Shown here in pieces: positions 6,412 to 9,252 of a stretch of DNA of 9,252 nucleotides (positions within the stretch are counted from its first letter, which is position 1; the number at the start of each line of letters is the position of its first letter). Origin of the DNA: an uncultured Akkermansia sp. (GTDB lineage: Bacteria > Verrucomicrobiota > Verrucomicrobiia > Verrucomicrobiales > Akkermansiaceae); contig CAJGCY010000101.1 of assembly GCA_904501955.1 (NCBI GenBank), forward strand, positions 1 to 9,252, written 5' to 3'. Below the pieces are notes generated by a model, which saw nothing but the letters and a program-made list of their open reading frames with translations, had not been told where the DNA came from and did no database searches. The translations under genes were made by a program, and so were the position numbers.

Positions 6412-8007
6412 ATGAGCACGGAGAACAGTACAGCCATCTATCGCCCGGGCATCAATGCCATTTTGCAGAGGCATGAGCAAATGAGTGCTTGGCTCTTTTT
6501 TACCATCATGGCGTTTTTGGTCATGCGCTTCGGGGTAGCGCCCACCAGCGTGAATATGGATTTGCGCTTCGACTATGACACGAACATCTATTACCTCATC
6601 GGCAATGGGTGGATGAACGGCGTGATGCCTTACGCCGAGTTGTCGGATTTGAAGGGGCCGATTGTGTTCTTGCAGCATGGGCTGGGCAGCTTGCTCACGC
6701 CCGGGAGTCACTGCGGAGTGGCACTACTGCACTGCTCACTGCTGGGTATATGGATGCTCTACAGCCTGAAGACCGCCTCACTGTTCGTACGCCGCAGCAC
6801 GGCATGGGCGCTCACGGGCATTTTGTTCATCTACTGCCTGTATATGGCGGCGGGGCCGGCGGAAATCACCATGACGCTGCAGACGGTCAGCCTGTACCAC
6901 GTGCTGGTGTGGGCGCGTGGCAAGAAGCACCGCTTTGCGGACAGGCATTTGTTCATCGCGGGGCTGAGTGTAGCGGTGGCAGTGCTGACCAAGTTCAACC
7001 AAATGGTGTTCTGGGCGCCGGTGATACTGCTGATGCTGTGGGTGAACCGCGAGCATTGGCTGCGAGGCCTGGGCATGCTGGTGGCAGGATTTGTGCCGCC
7101 CATTTTGCTCACAGTGGCGTATTTTGCCGCCACGGGAACGCTCGGGGCGCTGTGGGAGGAGTACATCATGACCGCCATCCGCTACGGTAGCCCGAGCTGG
7201 GCGGAGAGTGCCTTTGTGACGGAGCACCTCAAGCTCATCGCCAACATCACCCCGGAACACGTGCGCCAGCTCATCCCTTGGGGGTGGCTGGTGGTGCCGG
7301 GAGCGCTGCTGCTCTTCATGTGGGTGCGCCCCTTCCGCAAGATACGCTACGACCGCAAGCGCGCCACCTTGCTGGTGCTGTGGGCAGCGTTCATACTGGG
7401 TGCGCTGGCGAATTTCCGCGGGGAGCATGCGTTCTTGCACTACTACTTCTACTTTTACCCCTATGTGCTGCTGAGCCTCGTGGGCATGGAACTGGTGCTG
7501 AGGCGGCGCATCCGCAACCGCAGCGTGCGCCGCGTGCTGCGCGGCATCGGGTTGATGACTCCCTTTGCCACGCTGATGGTGGGGGTGAGCATTCCCGTGT
7601 TTGTGAATGCCTTTAAGGGACACAAGGGTGTGGCACAGCTGCGCACCAACATGAGCAGCCTACAGGCACACCTCACCCCGCATAAGGAGGATTACCTGCT
7701 CATCGACTCCACGAATTACCTCGCCCTGTACCGACTCACGGGCACGGTACCGCCCATCAAGCACTTTATCCCCCAGCTCACGCCGGATGGTGAGGGCATT
7801 TTCCGCCGCGAGCTGACGGAACACATCCGTACCCACCGCCCGCTTTACCTGGTGGGCAACGAGCGCGACTGCGACAAGTGCCTGAGCATCATCCAAGCGG
7901 CGGGGGGGAATTACCAACGCGTGGAGTTGAGCGAAATACCGGGCTGCGTGGCTATGCCGAAGAGCAGCGGCTACCCTGCCCCGGCCATCTTCCGCAGGGT
8001 GGACTGA
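6412..8007 (+). CDS. Polytopic membrane glycosyltransferase, GT-C / PMT (GT39-like) family
   Basis: This 531-residue protein resembles lipid-linked sugar transferases such as ArnT and protein O-mannosyltransferases. They move a sugar from a polyprenyl-phosphate donor to lipid or protein on the outer face of the inner membrane. After an N-terminal helix (about 26-45) comes the first outer loop with acidic D54 and D56, then MPYAEL (72-77), and D79 plus KGP (81-83). The order acidic pair, PY, D-x-KGP is typical of the PMT_2 group. About nine further hydrophobic segments follow to residue ~400, including an RGEHAFLHYY loop (336-345). The last ~130 residues are soluble and contain a CxxC (487-490). 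Donor and acceptor cannot be read from sequence. The gene is GC-rich, has its own promoter and no terminator before rubrerythrin. Confidence 0.8.
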   Translation: MSTENSTAIYRPGINAILQRHEQMSAWLFFTIMAFLVMRFGVAPTSVNMDLRFDYDTNIYYLIGNGWMNGVMPYAELSDLKGPIVFLQHGLGSLLTPGSHCGVALLHCSLLGIWMLYSLKTASLFVRRSTAWALTGILFIYCLYMAAGPAEITMTLQTVSLYHVLVWARGKKHRFADRHLFIAGLSVAVAVLTKFNQMVFWAPVILLMLWVNREHWLRGLGMLVAGFVPPILLTVAYFAATGTLGALWEEYIMTAIRYGSPSWAESAFVTEHLKLIANITPEHVRQLIPWGWLVVPGALLLFMWVRPFRKIRYDRKRATLLVLWAAFILGALANFRGEHAFLHYYFYFYPYVLLSLVGMELVLRRRIRNRSVRRVLRGIGLMTPFATLMVGVSIPVFVNAFKGHKGVAQLRTNMSSLQAHLTPHKEDYLLIDSTNYLALYRLTGTVPPIKHFIPQLTPDGEGIFRRELTEHIRTHRPLYLVGNERDCDKCLSIIQAAGGNYQRVELSEIPGCVAMPKSSGYPAPAIFRRVD

Positions 8008-8050
8008 ACGCGCGTTACTCATATTTTTTCAGAGAAGGCATAAAATGCGC

Positions 8051-8079
8051 TTGCTTTCGGAAAAAATAGGGTGTAATAA
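8051..8079 (+). promoter_or_regulatory. Promoter of the rubrerythrin gene
   Basis: TTGCTT (8051-8056) and TAATAA (8074-8079) are 17 nt apart. The -10 box ends 9 nt before the ATG at 8089, so the mRNA would be leaderless or nearly so. The match is weaker than for the other promoters in the window. Confidence 0.5.
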
Positions 8080-8088
8080 TAGTGACGT

Positions 8089-8637
8089 ATGCCTACAACC
8101 ATTGAGAATTTAAAGACCGCCATCATCGGCGAGAGTACGGCTTGCGCCATGTATGCCTCCTTTGCCAGCAAAGCACTGCAGGAGGGCTACCCGCAGATTG
8201 CCAAATTGTTTGAAGCGACCTCCGCCACGGAGCGCATTCACGCCGCCAACCACACCAAGGCCCTGATCAAGATGGGTGAGCAGCCCATTGAGTACGATAT
8301 GAGCTGGCACGTGGGCACCACCCTTGAGAACCTGAAAGAGGCGTTCAAGGGCGAGACCTACGAGTACAGCGAGATGTACCCGCCCATGGTAGCTCAGGCT
8401 GAGGCAGAGGGCGCCAAGGATGCCCTGCGCAGCTTCAACTGGGCGCTGGAGGCTGAGAAGGTGCACGCCGCCATGTATGCAGAGGCTATCCGCCAGCTGG
8501 AAAGCGGTGAGCCGCTGAACCTGCCGAAGGGTTATGTCATCTGCCCGCTGTGCGGTGATACATTCCCCGTGGAGACCGCCCCGGAGAAGTGCCCGCTGTG
8601 CAACATGCCCGCAGCCAAGTACATTGCCCTGCCGTAA
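8089..8637 (+). CDS. rbr: Rubrerythrin
   Basis: Rubrerythrin reduces hydrogen peroxide in the cytoplasm of anaerobes, with electrons passing through its rubredoxin-like iron. The 182-residue protein has a four-helix ferritin-like domain (about 1-145) with the full set of di-iron ligands: E15 (GES), E48 and H51 (ERIH), E89 and E92 (GETYEYSE), E123 and H126 (EKVH). These lie four or five residues before those of the classical Desulfovibrio enzyme. A C-terminal rubredoxin domain follows with CPLCG (152-156) and CPLCN (168-172), which bind the single iron. Length and architecture are normal, and no signal peptide is present. The gene has its own promoter and terminator. No peroxide-response operator could be identified. 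Confidence 0.96.
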   Translation: MPTTIENLKTAIIGESTACAMYASFASKALQEGYPQIAKLFEATSATERIHAANHTKALIKMGEQPIEYDMSWHVGTTLENLKEAFKGETYEYSEMYPPMVAQAEAEGAKDALRSFNWALEAEKVHAAMYAEAIRQLESGEPLNLPKGYVICPLCGDTFPVETAPEKCPLCNMPAAKYIALP

Positions 8638-8661
8638 GATACTAACCATTAACCCATTCTC

Positions 8662-8694
8662 AAAGGGGCGCCTCGCATGGAGGCGCCCCTTTTC
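8662..8694 (+). terminator. Rho-independent terminator after rubrerythrin
   Basis: A perfect 13 bp stem (8662-8674 with 8680-8692, core GGGGCGCCTC) with a 5 nt loop is followed by T residues to 8693. It begins 25 bp after the rubrerythrin stop codon. Confidence 0.93.
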
Positions 8695-8877
8695 TGTGGG
8701 AAAATGGATGATTTCCCCCGTTCAAACGGCACTGTTCGTGCGCTTTTGCGGAAGAAATTCCACCATAATAGTTACAAAGCGTGCAAAAACACCTCAAAAA
8801 ACCGAATTTGCACACACTTGAAAATCAACACATTAAACATTTATAAAAAAATATTTCATAAAAACATCTTTTTTGGC
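8695..8877. other. AT-rich spacer upstream of a strong promoter
   Basis: No credible gene lies here. From about 8785 the DNA has A or T tracts (8785-8789, 8796-8801, 8805-8809, 8821-8824, 8835-8837, 8845-8851, 8860-8864, 8869-8874), partly spaced near 10 bp. The final tracts abut the -35 box at 8878 and could act as an UP element, as before the rRNA promoter. The phasing is less regular than at 518-717. Confidence 0.5.
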
Positions 8878-8906
8878 TTGACGAAACAGCTAGAGAAAGC
8901 TATAAT
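8878..8906 (+). promoter_or_regulatory. Very strong sigma-70-type promoter
   Basis: TTGACG (8878-8883), exactly 17 nt of spacer, and a perfect TATAAT (8901-8906) form the same arrangement as the rRNA promoter. A/T tracts lie directly upstream. Transcription should start near 8911-8914. No open reading frame with coding character follows within the window, so the product is probably RNA. Confidence 0.85.
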
Positions 8907-8912
8907 TCCTGC

Positions 8913-9018
8913 GTCCTTGGAATCAGACGTAAAACCGATTCTTGGGTCCGAAAAGGGTCCATTTCATAGGGTAGTTGGGCTCCCGGCGGTCTTCGGATCG
9001 CCGGGAGACTTCCTTTTC
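8913..9018 (+). ncRNA. Candidate small non-coding RNA (about 105 nt), identity unknown
   Basis: The unit runs from the predicted start of the promoter at 8878-8906 to the end of a long UUCG-capped hairpin (8980-9007) with its pyrimidine tail. Between them lie a short possible stem (GAATC/GATTC, about 8930-8943) and a repeated GGGTCC (8944-8949 and 8955-8960). I compared it by eye with tmRNA, the small SRP RNA, 6S RNA and tRNA and found none of their hallmarks. It could be a stable small RNA, or a leader that extends into repeat copy C just downstream. Confidence reflects the promoter and hairpin, not any recognised family. Confidence 0.5.
8980..9018 (+). terminator. UUCG hairpin with pyrimidine-rich tail, possible terminator
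   Basis: A 12 bp stem (8980-8991 with 8996-9007, one G-T pair) closes a TTCG tetraloop. The tail after it contains TTCCTTTTC rather than a pure T run, so termination may be partial. If it reads through, the transcript would enter repeat copy C. Confidence 0.6.
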
Positions 9019-9019
9019 A

Positions 9020-9216
9020 GGGGTAAGCAATTTTTGCATGCGAGCGACAGCGAGCGGAATTCAAAGCCCCGTGGTAACGGGGCGGCGGACGTTAGGCAGG
9101 GGTGGAGCGGCGAAGCCGCGGAACCCCTGTTAGGGTAAGAAATTTAACTGGAACCCAGGGAACCTGTGGTGACAGAATGCGTGGCTTAAATTGCCGTATC
9201 GACCACAAAACAAATG
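9020..9216 (+). repeat. Structured repeat, copy C (candidate structured RNA)
   Basis: Copy C has two GCGAGC boxes with GGAATT (9040-9060), then P1 GCCCCGT/ACGGGGC (9066-9072 with 9077-9083), an ACGTTAG linker and P2. P2 has outer stem 9096-9103/9123-9130, facing GGA triplets (9104-9106 and 9120-9122) and GCGGC/GCCGC around a GAA loop. GGGTAAGAAAT follows at 9133-9143. P3 is reduced to CTGT/ACAG with a GGTG loop (9164-9175), preceded by GGAACC and followed by ATGCG...TGGC as in copy A. P4 is GGC/GCC (9183-9185 with 9193-9195). P1 and P2 stems share almost no sequence with copies A and B, yet keep position and pairing. The right end is approximate; AACAAAT (9208-9214) is the last shared block with copy A. 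Confidence 0.7.
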
Positions 9217-9227
9217 CTTTGAAAAAA

Positions 9228-9252
9228 CGTGCCACCCCGGCTCGGAGCTTCG
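9228..9252 (-). repeat. Probable distal end of a fourth repeat copy (D), cut by the window edge
   Basis: On the minus strand the last 25 bases read GAAGCTCCGAGCC, GGGGT, GGCACG. The distal end of copy B (1106-1130) reads GGAGCTCCGAGCC, CGA, GGGCGCG. Both can form a small GCC/GGC hairpin after the same GCTCCGAGCC block. If so, copy D lies mostly outside the window and faces copy C, as B faces A. Only 25 bases are available. Confidence 0.4.

Noticed and set aside
6609..7623. Frames of 193 and 281 residues overlapping the membrane glycosyltransferase on either strand
   Set aside because: Low-complexity, alanine/glycine/histidine-rich shadows; the 6412-8007 frame carries the family motifs and membrane helices.
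8913..9018. tRNA, SRP RNA, 6S RNA or tmRNA identity for the small RNA candidate
   Set aside because: No cloverleaf, no GGUCAGG/GGAAGCAGC SRP loop, too short for 6S RNA, and no tmRNA ends.
8677..9138. 153-residue plus-strand frame
   Set aside because: It starts inside the rubrerythrin terminator, runs through an AT-rich spacer, a strong promoter, a UUCG hairpin and repeat copy C, and changes composition at each boundary.
1..9252. CRISPR array
   Set aside because: No set of regularly spaced identical repeats with unique spacers; the repeats found are dispersed, long and variable.

Overview
The left edge holds the first ~180 nt of a 16S rRNA gene, read on the minus strand. Its 5' end (GAACGAACGCTGGCGGCGTG followed by GATAAGACATGCAAG) is the form I know from Akkermansia-like Verrucomicrobiota, so I read the window as chromosome of a member of that phylum, probably an anaerobic gut-type relative because a rubrerythrin is present. 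The genus is inference. None of the protein starts has a convincing Shine-Dalgarno sequence.

Layout. 1-181: 16S rRNA (-). 182-512: its ~300 nt leader and an almost perfect promoter. 518-717: helically phased A/T tracts. 807-1405: a convergent pair of related, highly structured repeats (copies A and B). 1410-2461: a secreted protein of unknown function with its own promoter. 2458-3092: a secreted nitroreductase-family gene broken by one frameshift. 3119-6278: an RND multidrug-type efflux pump (-) with a strong intrinsic terminator. 6359-8007: a polytopic membrane glycosyltransferase of the GT-C/PMT type (+). 8051-8694: rubrerythrin (+) with its own promoter and terminator. 8695-9018: an AT-rich stretch, a second rRNA-grade promoter and a short non-coding unit ending in a UUCG-capped hairpin. 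9020-9252: a third copy of the structured repeat (copy C) and what looks like the tail of a fourth copy (D) in opposite orientation.

The protein genes look like separately transcribed single genes rather than one operon. The pump stands without an adaptor or outer-membrane channel gene beside it. Three of four plus-strand genes have a -10 box ending only 9-10 nt before the start codon, which predicts leaderless or nearly leaderless mRNAs.

The most unusual content is the repeat family. Copies A, B and C share linker sequences and a fixed order of hairpins, while the stem sequences differ and keep their pairing. This is the signature of a structured RNA. The copies seem to occur as face-to-face pairs. 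I do not recognise the family. It has the size and style of transposon-associated RNAs such as HEARO/omega RNA, but no associated nuclease gene lies in the window and that link is only a hypothesis.
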